From: Odiellus spinosus
Lineage: Eukaryota > Arthropoda > Arachnida > Opiliones > Phalangiidae
Length of the DNA: 64,000 bases
Reading direction: 5' to 3'
Assembly: GCA_963920705.1 (NCBI GenBank)
Contig: OY987232.1
Coordinates: forward strand, 18,141,942-18,205,941
Positions 35,223 through 47,269 of this stretch are shown in pieces (position 1 is the first letter of the stretch; every line of letters starts with the position of its first letter). The translations under genes were made by a program, and so were the position numbers. The notes below the pieces were generated by a model that had not been told where the DNA came from, ran no database searches, and saw nothing but the letters and a program-made list of their open reading frames with translations.

Positions 35223-38200
35223 TCATGTTTTGAGTAACGCGTTTCGAGCGGATTTGAGCTTATCAATACGTTTCTGTAGGTGAGTGTTTGAAGTCTCCAG
35301 CTCTTCAATTCTCGCCTGAGCTTCTCGATACTGAAAATTGGTCATTATATTCAGAACTTAGTCGGCTATCGCTACCCGACACCAGAGCTTATCTTTATCT
35401 TACTCGGAAAGTTAGGCTTAACAAGAATGAATTAGATTTTGATCTTGTTGTTAATGAGTAATGCTCCTTAAGCCTAGTTTGATATGTATTAATATGCAAA
35501 TACATTGTGTTTCTCGCGTGATTGGTCAGAGGTACTCAATCTTCTAGCTTTCAAATTCATTTATAATTTATTTGGAAAGTTAGGCTTAACAAGGATCAAT
35601 GGGGAGATTGATATCTCGTTACTGATGCAAAAGAGTGCCTCTTAAGCCTAGTTTTAAATGTTTTAATTGCTTATTGCATGATTGGTCAGAGATATTTAAC
35701 CTTCTAGCTTTCAAATTAATTTATAATTTAATTAGAAAGTTGGGCTTAACAAGGATCAATGAGGAAATTGCTATCTCATTGTTAATGATGCAAAAGGGTT
35801 CCTCTTAAGCCTATGCCTAGTTTTAAATGTTTTAATGTGATCATCTAGCTTTGAAACTATCCATGGATCCTTGCTAAGCCTACTTAGTAAGTTAAATCGA
35901 TTTCTAGCTTAAATGGGACCAGAAAACCTGGGTTTAAGAAGCCTAACTATATTTTTGTTTCGTTCAACTGTCTATTAGAGTGAAATAGTAAAAAACAGAC
36001 TAACCTCCCTTAGAAGTTTTCGTTTTTCAGCCTTGAGTTCATCTTCTATTTTTTCACCTTCTTCGGCCGCAGTCTTAAATCGAGCCACTTGACTTTCAAG
36101 ACGAGCCACCTACAATTTTACACAAAAATTAAGTTTTCCCGACTTATTTTTGTACATTTTATTTAAAATCTGACTTATTCGCGACACATCCCTTAAAAGT
36201 TTAATAAAAAATGTAAACTTACGCTGGCCTGCAGTGTGGCCACTTCCTGTTCACTCTTTTTCAATCGAAATTTGTAATCACTCGCTTGTTTACTGGCTTC
36301 TCCTAAACACACACGCGTACAAACTCATTAAAATACTAAATTTATCGAGACTTCAATGGGAACTAGCTGCTACCATTAATTGCTAAGCCTAAATGAGTCC
36401 ATCCTCGAATCTTACGATTACAGCGAGATATTCATGCGTGTATAAATTTAACTGACATAAACTAACTGCTTTTTTATAATGAATAAGCATGCGACTCCCA
36501 AGTTGCTCTAAGAAGTGTGCCGTTAGTTAATTTTGGGCCTTTTTTGTTCCAATGTGCGACCAAATTTTGATTTAAAGTTAATTATTCCGTTCTTACTTTG
36601 AATTTCTTCAGCAAATTCAGGGCCACAGGTACTACTAAGTAACGACACTGAGATAGTTCCCGTAGGGTTTGAATTTGTCAAAGGCATACCGTCAATTATT
36701 AACCCGTTTCCCGTTAACTGTTCAACTAGTTTCGACGATTTTTGACGTTCTTCTTCAAGGTCCAGGCGTAGCCTGTAAATCTAAATTAAGAAAAAAATAA
36801 AATAAAGGTTTCTATTGCGTTTAAACGCAGATCAAATTTGCGGAAATTTACTTCGTCAAGCAGGTCTTGTTTTTCCTCCGCAAATTTTTTCAATCGTCCA
36901 TCTGTGTCGTAAAAGTTTTGTATTGTTAAAATAGGGCTAGGCTAAGCCTAAATTGATTCCAAGCTACATTTTAGTTTGTAAGTTTTCCCCCCAAAGATTA
37001 AATTAGATGATCTTACCTAGAGAACCTTCACCGGCTTCGTTTAAAAGATGGGCAGCCTCGATGGAGACAAGCGTGGCTTTGGTAATGGACGGTGGTCTTT
37101 TAGGTTTCTCTTCATCTTCGTCGCTGTCTTTTCTTCGACTCCGCACCCTCCTTTCAACTCCATCCCTGATTTCTTCTTTCATTTCCTCAGAATCTTCCCC
37201 ACCTTCTCCATTCGTTAGCTCAACACCTACTATACAAAGCCCGTGCTCCTGAAATTAAATAAAGAATACGGTGTTTTAAATGATTACACCTTTTTTCCTC
37301 CTTTTGGCGAAGAACTTACCTCTATTAGTTCATCTCTTTGTTTAAGAAGTTGTTCTAGAAGGTCTCTTTCTTCGTTTAATTTTTTCAAGTCTCTTTTGCA
37401 TTGATCGTAAGCCCGATTTTTCTCTCGAAATTCTCGTTGACTTAAGAGTAATTGTTCGTCAATTTCTTCCAAATCCTCCTTTAACGTATCAACCGAATGG
37501 ACTAGAGCAGATTTCTCATTGTCCAGCTGAGCGTTGCTAACCATCGCTCGCCGAAATTTTTCTTCTAGATCCGTTAATTGATACCTGAATCAAAGGAAAC
37601 GAAACATATGCCATTCAAAAACTACAAGGCTTAATTACAAGACGCAAGAGATTCCCGTTTGTTCACAACCATCGTTATTTGGTTGAGATGGGGTCACGAA
37701 AAAAAATCTTACCTTAGTTCTCTATGCGTATTTTCAACAGATCCTTCCCTTTCGGAGTTAAGTGAAGATGGACCGTGATGCGGGGCATTGGTCGCGGAGG
37801 TTGCCGTCGTGATAACAGCCGAATCTTCGGAACTACTTCTCCTACTAGACGCTGGGAATGTTGGAGACCCAACATAGGCACTATTTCCTCCCAAAATACG
37901 TTGGGGACTCGATGACACCTCTCTTCCATTTGCTTTAATAGCGCGCAGAGGATCACTTAAAAGCTCATAGTGTCTATCACTGTGATCATCATTCTTCAAA
38001 AATAAAAAGGGAAAAAACGATTTCAAGATTAAAACAGTTTGCTTTGCTAGCCACGAAATCACGCGTAACGAGCTTATTTAGTTTAAGTTACGTATCGGTT
38101 AACCAAAAATCCTAAAACTGATTTTGAAACCGGGACAAATATATTACAAACCTCTTTCTGTTGTTTTTCAAGCTCTCGCATACGAATTTCTCTGGCTTCA

Positions 38201-41200
38201 GCACGAGCTTGTCGTCTTGCTGCGAGACGAGCTTCAGCCTTTTAAAACAAAAATACATATACACAATTAGAAACAAGAGAATTGGAGTAATTGGCTTTAC
38301 CAGAAGTTAATATTATTTAACGGGATAAGTTGCTTATTCTTATGTAGCTCAAGGACAATATTTCGTAAACATAGCTCCTTATCAGAACTATAATTAATAT
38401 TTCACCAAAACTAGAGAGTTAAAGACTTCCCAAGGATGAGTTTTATCACCGTGCCACAGAAAATACTTGTTTACAAAATTGCGTAAGAATTTAGTGTATC
38501 GACACTAACATAAACACAATTATTACGAACATACCATATCAAATAACGTTTCAATGACCAACAATTCATCCATTTTGTTTCTAACTAATAAATACGAGAT
38601 GAAAAATAGTATAGGTACTAGAAAAATTAAAACACCTGCGAAAACATCTAACATTATAAAAGGTACACCCCCCCAAAACTATCACGTTGAAGATCCAGGC
38701 TGCTGAATTTTACTCGGCTATCATATATTATCTGACATATGTCGGTGACGTTACTGATAAGAACCAGAAGTCGTACATAAATTTTTGGAATGGTTATGTG
38801 GATACAAGTGATTTAAATATCTTGGAGGGCTTAACGTAAAAGGTTTATCGATATCAGAATGGATTATTGGAGATTTTCATAATTGCTTAAAGATTTCCTT
38901 TATGTTTTCTATGGTTTAAAGGAAGCATGAAGCTTTGAAACAAATTTCGCACCGAGAAGAGGGGCTCGGTGTACATTTAACATGAAAATGCTACAGTCTA
39001 ACCACTTGCTTCGGTAGGTGGTATATTTTACTTTTACTTATCATAAAAGTAAAGGAATTGTGAAGAGAAAATCACGTGCAATGACGTCCCTTACCTAAAA
39101 AAGTTAAGTCTGATCTGAAGAGGTCCTCAAGAACACTACAAAAGTCTTGAGAAAATCTTTAAGACTTCCCCAAGACCTCTTGAGACTACATAAGACACCC
39201 GAAAGAGTTCCCTAAGACCTCTTAAGACTAAATTTTTTCGGTAAGCGGTAACTTTTAGAGTTTTATACTCCCTTTAAGCTAGATATCTTTTTATTAAATA
39301 TTTTTAATCATGAGGATGATAAAACAATATAAGAGTTAGCTGTTAACTTTCTAACAAGAAATAATACAACTAAAACTGGCATCAAGCCATAAATCTCCAA
39401 TGAAAGAAAAACACCCAAACATGATGAGTAACGCGGGCAAAACAAAACTAAAGCGTGAAAGATTAACAGTTTAAATAAACGACTTCCAACTGTCAATAAA
39501 AATAACTTCAACGCGGAAGTTTTAATTTTAATTAGTGGGTTAAAGTTTACTTTAATTGTGATACAGAATCTCAAATAAGTCTATTTAAATTCCTATCTCA
39601 ACAATATCTAAAAATTAAACTAAGTGTTTGGCCCAAAAGGATTTTTAACACAATCTCGGACAATCTGACAAACAAAATTAAACAAAAACATACTCTGTAG
39701 TTGCGAATGTAGAACAAAACTGGATATGAACTTTCGGGGAAAGAAGAAACATTTCCATAGCTGCTTTTCAATTTCGATTGCGGGTAGAAGAGTTCGTCAA
39801 AAACAATCATTTTTTCGTTTTTTAATCGCGAAATATGTATATTGTCAATAATTTTAACTGCAACTAGTTATAATTTTCAAACTTCCGACAATATTTTAAA
39901 CTAATACGGCATTAAATACGGCAGTAAATTTCTAAACATGGATCTTAAATCCTGTAGCTAAAAGAAGGGACCACTCTCTCCGAAGGTTTAAAGCCTAATT
40001 CAGAAAACTCTTTCCCGGGGAATGTTTCTCCATAGATTGCTTCAAGAAACTATTCTGAATAGAGTGGAAGTTTATATAGATGGTTCACTCCTAATCCGCT
40101 GGGACTAAAGTGATACTTAAATGTCTTCCCAAGAACTAGAAAAGTAGGCTTAACTAAGATCTATGAAGAGTTCGATATATCTATATCATTAACAAGTCTC
40201 TAGACAATCTCCTGAAATCGAAAGTGCCACCCTTTGGAGAAATTTCTGAGTTGGGAGGGAAGACAATATAGCCAAGCGCGGCCCGCCTAGATTCCAACAC
40301 TCTCTCCTGAATCAAAATATCGAGGAAGAGTCTAAATCACTCGAGCCAGACAGGGGTGATGACTTTTTTGTCTAATTTTAAGTGATGGACGATGACGTAA
40401 AACTGGGCCTTTGCTGATAGTATTAAGCTACTTATGGAATTAAGTGATCGACTTTTGTCTAGATGATAGCAAAAATGACTAAATCGAAGTTAAGTATCCC
40501 TTTAAGTAAATTCTCCCCTTTTTCTAACATTTCTTTATTCTACTTGTCTCGTTGGAAATGAGTCAGAGTAGCCGAGGTTCTCTCATAAAACCTAAAAATG
40601 GCCTCAATATATATTTTTGCTTTACAATAAATTTACTAACTGACTTAAAACGTTGGTATTTTTTTTTCCCTAAAGGAAAAAATGATGATCATTGATGACA
40701 GAGGATGCTGACAGTGTACGTTAACTCTCTGCCAGCCTAGAAGGAAAGGGGCCGGATTTGTTTTTGGCTATTTTGGGAATCTTAGGGTTTCTTGCCTGAC
40801 AGCAGTCAAAGTTCTTGAAAGACTAGGCTATAGAATCTAACCTTGAAATGAGGGGCATATTGGCATCGAAAGATAACTTATATTAACTAAAAGTGCGGGT
40901 AAAATTATGAAACAAGCGATTTTCTTTAAATTTCTTATCATTTGAATATTTCTTATCTACTTGTAAAATCTATAACAAACAAATATATTACGATAGAAAT
41001 CAAATTTTAAGAGACTGATCTCAAGCCAAACTCGCTAATCTAATATTAAGGGAAATTCCCGAACCTGTTTTTACTTGCTTGACATAAGATAGTGAAAGAT
41101 ATCTGCATAACCAATCAAGATAAATCTTCTAATTCCGTCAAAAAGGGCTCAAATTTGAAGATTCCAACAGAATTTGGCAAAATAGACCAAATGAAATAAC

Positions 41201-42726
41201 TTGATTTCATCAAAAATGGACCATTTTAAATTTTAGTCCACTTTCGTTGAATACAGGCTTTTTTCATTTGGTCTATTAGGTTGAATCAGAAATAGATGAA
41301 CCGAAATTATCAACGAGAGCTTAGATTGGGAAATGCATTTTATTTGGAGTGAATGGGGAGGGTAAGCACTGGGGGAATGGGCTTCCTCGGCCTCAATGAA
41401 ATACCGAGGAGGATCTTGGGAAACTGATCGCCCCACGTAGCGACGGCTGCAAACCAAGCCAGGTGGCGCATTCAACGTTTCTCGGCTAGGCGAAATTCCG
41501 CGGGGGAGGGGGCTACAACTGTCGTCTAAGAGAGGGGAAACGGAGAACTTGCCTTTGGCGTTAGAGGAATAGCTCGTTGATAATTTCGGTTCATCTATTT
41601 CTGGTTGAATTCTGTTGAAATTTTAAAATTTAGACCATTTTAGATGAAATTAGATTTTTTTCCACATTGGGAAAGCTATTTCTTTCGTTATTCTATGTGA
41701 GCAAATTGAAATTAAAAGAAGAACCGACGCCAAGAGGATCTTAAAACAGCCTAGGGAATTTTTTCAATTTCTCAAGTTTATATTCGCGAGCTTGACGCGA
41801 GTTCAATTTGACAAGGACCCCAATCAAATCTGGTTGCATATCTACTTAAAGAGGAAACCACGGAGAGTTTGATATCCCGTTAATGAATCTCTAGCATTGA
41901 AGGATTATCGACCAATGAGCATGGCCCATAGTTAAAGCGAAATCTCCATGAGGGTTCCAATAACATTTGATTGGTCGACAACCCTTCAATGCGTAGAAAT
42001 TCAGGATCTCCAGGAATCCAGCTAAGATTATTTTGATGGTAAGTTTAAAATTAATTTCTAATTTAATATTTGTTTGTAATTTTTGTTTACTGGTGGATTA
42101 GAACTATTTGAACGAAAAGGAATGGATAAAACACTTTTTAATTAGGTTGCATTCTCCCTTTAATGAATTTTAAAAGCCTTGAAATTATTTTTACCAGATT
42201 TTTTGAATAATACGTTCATTTTCCTTCCTATCTAAATTTAACTACGACGTCCTAGTTTAATAAATGACTTGAAACTTCATTTATCATACTTTATCAAATG
42301 AAAGAAGTTTTATTCATTATTTCACTCTCGTTGAAGGAGAGATTCGAGTTGATCGAGATAATTAAAAAAAACCCTAGTTTATTTTTGGAATCACCGTGAT
42401 AAGAAACATATTTGAGAAGTTTCAAACAATTACAGAGTAGTTTTTGGAGTTTTAATTAATTTCTAACAGCCTGCTAATCAGCAGATCCCAAAAATTTCAC
42501 CCTTACCTTCTGGCAACGTTTAGAAGAAAGATTTAATATAGAATTTAAAGTATATGAAGTGTTTTTTTGGCCCTAAATAGCCTGGAGTGTTCTGGAGGCT
42601 ATTTAATCTAACTTATTTTTACTTTACCTCTTTTGCTATTTGATCGAGGGCTTGCTCTTCAGCGCTGTAAAGTTTATTTGTGAGGCGCCTACGTCCACTA
42701 GCACCAGCACTCCCAGAAACAGACAT
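35223..42726 (-). CDS. LRRFIP: LRRFIP-type coiled-coil protein (Flightless-interacting)
   Basis: Orthologue-like to LRRFIP1/LRRFIP2, adaptors that bind Flightless-I and modulate Toll-like and Wnt signalling. Ten coding exons join in frame to 496 residues: 42628-42726, 38152-38238, 37713-37993, 37320-37584, 37017-37248, 36852-36901, 36597-36780, 36223-36302, 36005-36109, 35223-35330. The N-terminus has the family hallmark [15 protein letters not shown] followed by [20 protein letters not shown] Ser-rich low-complexity stretch (about 85-150) follows, then a long coiled coil (about 155-245), an EHGLCIV block, an [19 protein letters not shown] block, and a C-terminal coiled coil ending [19 protein letters not shown]. 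Each of these matches the order in vertebrate LRRFIPs. Intron 1 is 4.4 kb, far longer than the rest, and carries several transposons. Alternative splicing of the Ser-rich exon is common in the family but is not visible here. Confidence 0.93.
35400..35880. repeat. Three tandem foldback repeats in an LRRFIP intron
   Basis: Three imperfect copies, about 155-170 bp apart, each begin AAAGTTAGGCTTAACAAG and end CTCTTAAGCCTAG, so each is itself an inverted repeat. They fill most of the last LRRFIP intron. Confidence 0.8.
40180..40440. mobile_element. Foldback element FB4, right-hand part
   Basis: Shares the CTGAATCAAAATATCGAGGA block, the GACAGGGGTGATGACTTTTT block and the CTTTGCTGATAGTATTAAGC arm with 25.6-25.8 kb. 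The outermost end is degraded. Confidence 0.75.
41287..41603. mobile_element. Foldback element FB5
   Basis: 317 bp. Terminal inverted repeats of about 31 bp start CAGAAATAGATGAACCGAAA and end with the complement TTTCGGTTCATCTATTTCTG. A perfect 7 bp duplication GTTGAAT lies at 41280-41286 and 41604-41610. The ends resemble those of FB1 (CAGAAGTAGATGAAACC). The GC-richer interior has no coding capacity. In LRRFIP intron 1. Confidence 0.93.
41845..42036. mobile_element. Foldback element FB3, diverged copy
   Basis: The right arm TTCAGGATCTCCAGGAATCC and interior ACATTTGATTGGTCGACAAC are present. The left arm is diverged. A GGTTGCATTCTCCC end-like motif follows near 42145, as beside other FB3 copies. 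Confidence 0.7.
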
Positions 42727-43900
42727 CTTTAAAAAATCCTATTTCACCAAAGGCTTATAGCACTCTCCAAACAATCTGAAAATGTATTTAATATGGATTA
42801 ATATCTAATTATTGATAACCTAAAAGGAAAAAGAGGTAGGGTTATTGATTGCCGTATCAAGTACACCCTTTTATAACAGGGTGGCTCATCACCAGGAGTT
42901 ATATTTCCCTGACTTTCTGGGAACGTTTTGAAATTCTCTGACCTTGCCATATGTTTTTTTTTTTTAAGTTTTTACAGGTCATACGCGCCTAACCTGAGTA
43001 AAATGAGCCTGGTTTCATAAATTTAATTGCATCTCCATTAGGATACGAGAGTCAGGAGGGAAGAAAATAGTTTCAAGCAAATTTGCTGACAGAATAATGC
43101 CATTTATAATATTCACAATCTCGCGCTTGTGTCTATGACATGGAAAAGATCATTTAAGTTTAAACTGATCAAAAAAGGTTCAACAATCATGTTTTAAAAC
43201 TAAGAAAATTAGTATAGGCTTATTACATTAAAAAAAGGGGTATATCCAATTTAAAAAAAAGGTTTATGATAAATTGAGAATACAGTATATCGATTCGTTT
43301 ATCTCTAAATGAATGTCCAGTGAATCAAGTGAGAAGTTGGCTTTTATCAGATAGATACATGACCGCTAAAGGGGGGCAAAAGTGTTCTCCCCAATTTTGT
43401 ATAATAACTGGTTATGTATGCGCTGTGGAGTTTAGGCCTTTTGTGTTGAAGCTTTTTCTAGTTGCTTATCAAAGTAATTACTTAATATAACAATCTCAAA
43501 TGGATTGGTTAAAAGCATACATTGTGTAGCAAGAGGTTCATCGTCCTTAGGGAGTGACTAAAAATAATCTAATCTAGTGGTTCCATAGTACAAAACACAT
43601 TTTTAAACTTTATGAAATTAAGTACAGATATTTGGAAGGCTAATAGGTGAAAGTTAACTACCTAAGACTAGCCTATAGGATTCTTTAACTAGTTAATAGT
43701 TAGTACTGGCCATCCAGCTCTGCAAGGTGGAATAACAGGGCTTATAAGGCCGAGCTCATTAAACCATTATCAAATTGATCACACACCCAAAAAGATTAAA
43801 TAATTTAACTTACCATCTCAAACTAGCTTTCTGGGCTTTGCATACGGTCATTTCAGAGTTTGAAACAGTTCACTTTGTCCGTTAGAGTTATTAATTAATA
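42727..43900 (-). other. LRRFIP 5' UTR region with probable non-coding first exon
   Basis: On the minus strand the start codon is preceded by about 48 nt of leader and then a CATTTTCAG acceptor at about 42775. A good donor (GATG then GTAAGTTAA) lies at 43813/43814, so a non-coding first exon probably spans from 43814 to roughly 43900. This would place the promoter in the gap shared with the Bcl-2 gene. Inferred from splice signals only. Confidence 0.5.
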
Positions 43901-44556
43901 ATGTTATCTGGAACAAAAAAATAAAAACTAAATATATTTTAATATTTATTCCAGCCTAGGCTTAAAAACCTTTTTTCTACTTTTGGTCAGTTGAACTCAG
44001 TTCACTTCAATCACAGGGCTGGACAAAACTTTGCGGGTTAAATGTGGTGAAAAGACTAACTAGAGCTGTAAATAATAAAGAGAGAAAAAAATTTACATCT
44101 TCAGTCAAGTTCAGTTCAGACTTAAAAATAATGAGCCATTATTATTATTTCATATTTTTCGATCAAAACTATATTTCGTATGATTACAAGTCTAAGGATA
44201 GAGTTCCATCCGTTCAGTCTCACTTTGTTTAGGATCAGGTCAAACCGGTATGCTACCGGACAATTTCATATGTGCCACTGAACGTAGCTAATAGTTTATG
44301 TATGCCTATCTTGTTTTTCTAGTTTTGCACTCCATGATGAAACCCTCCTATTTCCTATGACTCACGATAGTAGAGAATAAACTGTATTCTAACAATGAAA
44401 AGAATGTCAAGGACGGCAGTTACGTTATTTAGTGCTCACGTAGTAACACCAAGCCTTGGCTAATTATGTTTTGTTTAAAGGCCAGTAATTAATTTCATTT
44501 CCGTGAAGAATAAAAAGTCGAAAATTGTAGGATTTTAATGAAGGATAAACAAAACT
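43901..44556. promoter_or_regulatory. Shared divergent promoter region of LRRFIP and Bcl-2 genes
   Basis: About 650 bp separate the probable LRRFIP first exon from the Bcl-2 start codon, and the two genes are transcribed away from each other. No clear TATA box. A short ATGATGAAACCCTCCTA at 44335 resembles an FB1 end and may be a remnant. The regulatory role is inferred from position. Confidence 0.45.
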
Positions 44557-46023
44557 ATGGAAACTAAACTAATCGTTGTTGAATATTTGAAACGAAAATT
44601 GATTGTTAATGGTATAGCTATTCCCGAAACATGTTTGGATAGTATTAAAGTTACAGACAGAAAAGCAAACTTGGAACTTTTCGAAGTGGTGAATGCCCTT
44701 TGGACCTTGTGCAATGAATTCCGAAGCCAATTTTCGGATAGCTTTGAACTTATGATAGGTGAATTAAAGGTATCCAAGGATATAAACACAGCGAAAGCGG
44801 ATTTTAATACAGTTGCTGCGGAGTTGTTTTCCGAAGGCGTGAAATGGTCTCACATCATCGCCTTATTTGTGTTTTCGGGTGAACTTGCAGTGGCCTATGG
44901 TAAACGTTCGTGGATGGACTTAATAGACCCTCTCTCGGATTGGGTATCATCATTTGTTGAATCTACCTTGCGCCACTGGATGATGGACCACGGAGATTGG
45001 GTGAGAAGTTATTGCGTTATGTTTAGGTTTTAGTGATTACTGATTATCTCCGCCTTGTAAAGTTGTAATTGCCAAAGGGGAAGTTAAAATACCGAGGGTC
45101 ATGGTCTAATAGGTTGTAGGCAAAAATCAATACTCTAAAATCAAACAATCCTACAATATATTTGGGATGAATCTTATATCAGAATTAAAGGGAGAATGAA
45201 GGCAGACAAGTTTTTTATTTCTATTAATAATATGATAAAAAATGAGACTAGGAATGCCCAAGACAACTCCTTTCCACAGGTTAACTACTTTGTAAGTGTA
45301 GCAAACGAAGTAAAAGTCTGTTTGAGTCTGAGAAACAACTAAAGCCTACAAGAAAAACGAGCTTTTTCAACTTAAGCTAGTGCTGCCACCTTGTGACCCG
45401 CGAGTTATTGTTATTTTTGGGAAGTTTTAAATTATACTTTTATTTGAAAATGAATAACTTCATAACTGAAAAAATAGGAAAATATAGGAGAAAACCTTAA
45501 ATAATAGGAAGTCTGGTCACCCTTCACCTTCGCCAAGCTCGTGAATTTAATCACGAGACATTGAGAAATTTGCAGAGGCTGTCTTTACGCGTTACATCGG
45601 TTTTAACGAAAGAATCAGCTTTCCCACTAAGGAAATACCTTTTAATTTGTTCAAAAATAGTCCAAATTGGAGAATGCCAACAGAATTCAACCAAATTCTT
45701 TCAGAATTCTATTGAAAAGTGAAAACAGCCTCGGGAATTTTTTCAATTTCTTCTGAATATTAATTTGGAAGCTTGACGCGAGATAAATCTAACAAGGTCT
45801 TAATCGAATAAGGTCTACTTTAAATATTACTAACTCAATGGTAAAGGAGACGTATGGTTAATTACAACAATAATTTATCTTTCAGATGGGCATTATAGAC
45901 TACAAGATTAGTCGCGCTGACATTAAGGACAACCCGTGGCCGAGGTTGAAGAATTTAGTATGTGGTCTGGCAGCTGGTGCGTTGGGAATATTCACGTTAA
46001 GAGCGTTACTTTCGCAAAATTGA
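44557..46023 (+). CDS. Bcl-2 family apoptosis regulator, multi-domain
   Basis: Regulator of mitochondrial apoptosis, expected at the outer mitochondrial membrane or ER. Two exons (44557-45000 and 45886-46023) give 193 residues. Motifs in order: BH4-like VVEYLKRKLIVNG (7-19), BH3-like LWTLCNEFRSQF (48-59), BH1 ELFSEGVKWSHIIALFVFSG (89-108), BH2 HWMMDHGDW (140-148) running into MGIIDY across the intron, and a hydrophobic tail (about 172-190) ending SQN, a tail anchor. The intron after the BH2 Trp is a position conserved in many Bcl-2 genes. BH1 lacks the usual NWGR core: KWSH stands there, so the Arg that normally holds the BH3 Asp is absent. The BH3-like GD pair is CN. The overall layout with BH4 suggests a pro-survival type, but a BOK- or BAK-like role cannot be excluded. 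AATAAA signals lie at 46085 and 46138. Confidence 0.93.
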
Positions 46024-47269
46024 AAAAAAGATCGAGCCTTCCCGCTTCCCTTTCAAAATGATTCAACATTGAACTTATTTCTATAATAAACATTAAAATT
46101 TTAGCGCCGATTCCTTAAAGTTGTACATTTCTGGAATAATAAAGAAGCCACTAAACTATTTTAAACTTAATCTTTTGTAATTTTTTCTGTATGCCAAAGA
46201 TTTGTACATAAATTTATTTCAATAAAATATTTTGACGTGAAATTATGCGTAAGTTAGCTAACGAAAAGGGGGACAGTTTTCACCAGATATTTTAGATCTA
46301 AACACTTTATTCATTAAGAATTTAACGACGCTAATGTCGCGAATTGATATTAAACTTCATTGGGAAAAAGGAGTCGACGTAAACTCTCTTTGAACACTAG
46401 TATAAAGGTTTTAATTTAAACGGAAGACTTTAAACGCAGCCTGCCTTGATTCACTCTTGTCAAATTGTTCTCGCGTCAAGCTCACTCAGAGTCTAGGTCA
46501 AATTGTTCTCGCGTCAAGCTCACTCAAAGTCTAGGATCTATCCTATTATTTTTGAGATAGTTTTGCGGTATAGCTAGGGGAACCTTTAGAGATTCAGCTG
46601 CCTTCGTTGTCTGCAAAGCCAAGGCCTAGCTATTAGAACCAAACTGGTTCTTTTTCCCTCCTAAATTTTATTATAACAAAGTTTGACGGGATTCAATACT
46701 TGCCTATAGCGTTAAAAATGGGATTTTATTCTATGAAAAAATATTTTTATTTGCGGTACTAACATTATCTATTTACAAGTTCTCTGCCTACATCGTGAGA
46801 CGAAGTCATTTAGGCATTTTTTTTAATTTGGTGGGGATAAATTGCATTGGTGGATTTTAAAAGCAGTTATTATAGAAATAAGTACCTCAAAACTTCCTCG
46901 CTTTACCGTTCTCATGAAGATATTTGCAACAAAATAATTGGTTTTGGAGTACTCTTCTTGATTTGAACCAACGGAAAACTATGTCTCCACTCGGCAACTT
47001 TGTTAACACTTATTTGAAGCGAGAATGAAACATCCAAAAGGCAAAGTACTCGACAATTGTTCAGGATTCTAAATACGAAAGAGAAAATTTATAAGAAAAC
47101 CTGCTTTCAAAATGTCATTCTTCTTAATTTGGAATTAGGCCCGAATTAGGCTTAGCGTAAAATCAACCAGAAAGAGCTTTACCAAGCGTAAAAATTATTG
47201 ATCCTAGTGTCTATCTTTTCAAGATATGATTGTAAATCTATTTCTAATCAAAGTAGTATCAAATCTTTC
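46024..47269. other. Region between convergent Bcl-2 and FBXL4 genes
   Basis: Contains the Bcl-2 3' UTR (AATAAA at 46085 and 46138) and presumably the FBXL4 3' UTR. At about 46455-46540 a 44-47 bp sequence with TCAAATTGTTCTCGCGTCAA is directly repeated twice. Single relatives of it occur at about 45770, 47915 and 58150. Confidence 0.55.

Larger units (their letters stand above)
38239..42627. other. Long LRRFIP intron 1
   Basis: A 4389 bp intron between the start-codon exon and exon 2, whose phase 0 ends fit directly. It contains FB4 (40180-40440), FB5 (41287-41603) and an FB3-like copy (41845-42036). Elsewhere no exon with good splice sites was seen. Reading frames up to 88 codons on the minus strand (39.3-39.8 kb) have no recognisable domain. 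Confidence 0.6.

Noticed and set aside
39308-39810. Minus-strand frames of 88 and 70 codons in LRRFIP intron 1
   Set aside because: AT-rich, Leu/Phe-rich translations without domains, and the flanking LRRFIP exons already join in phase without them.
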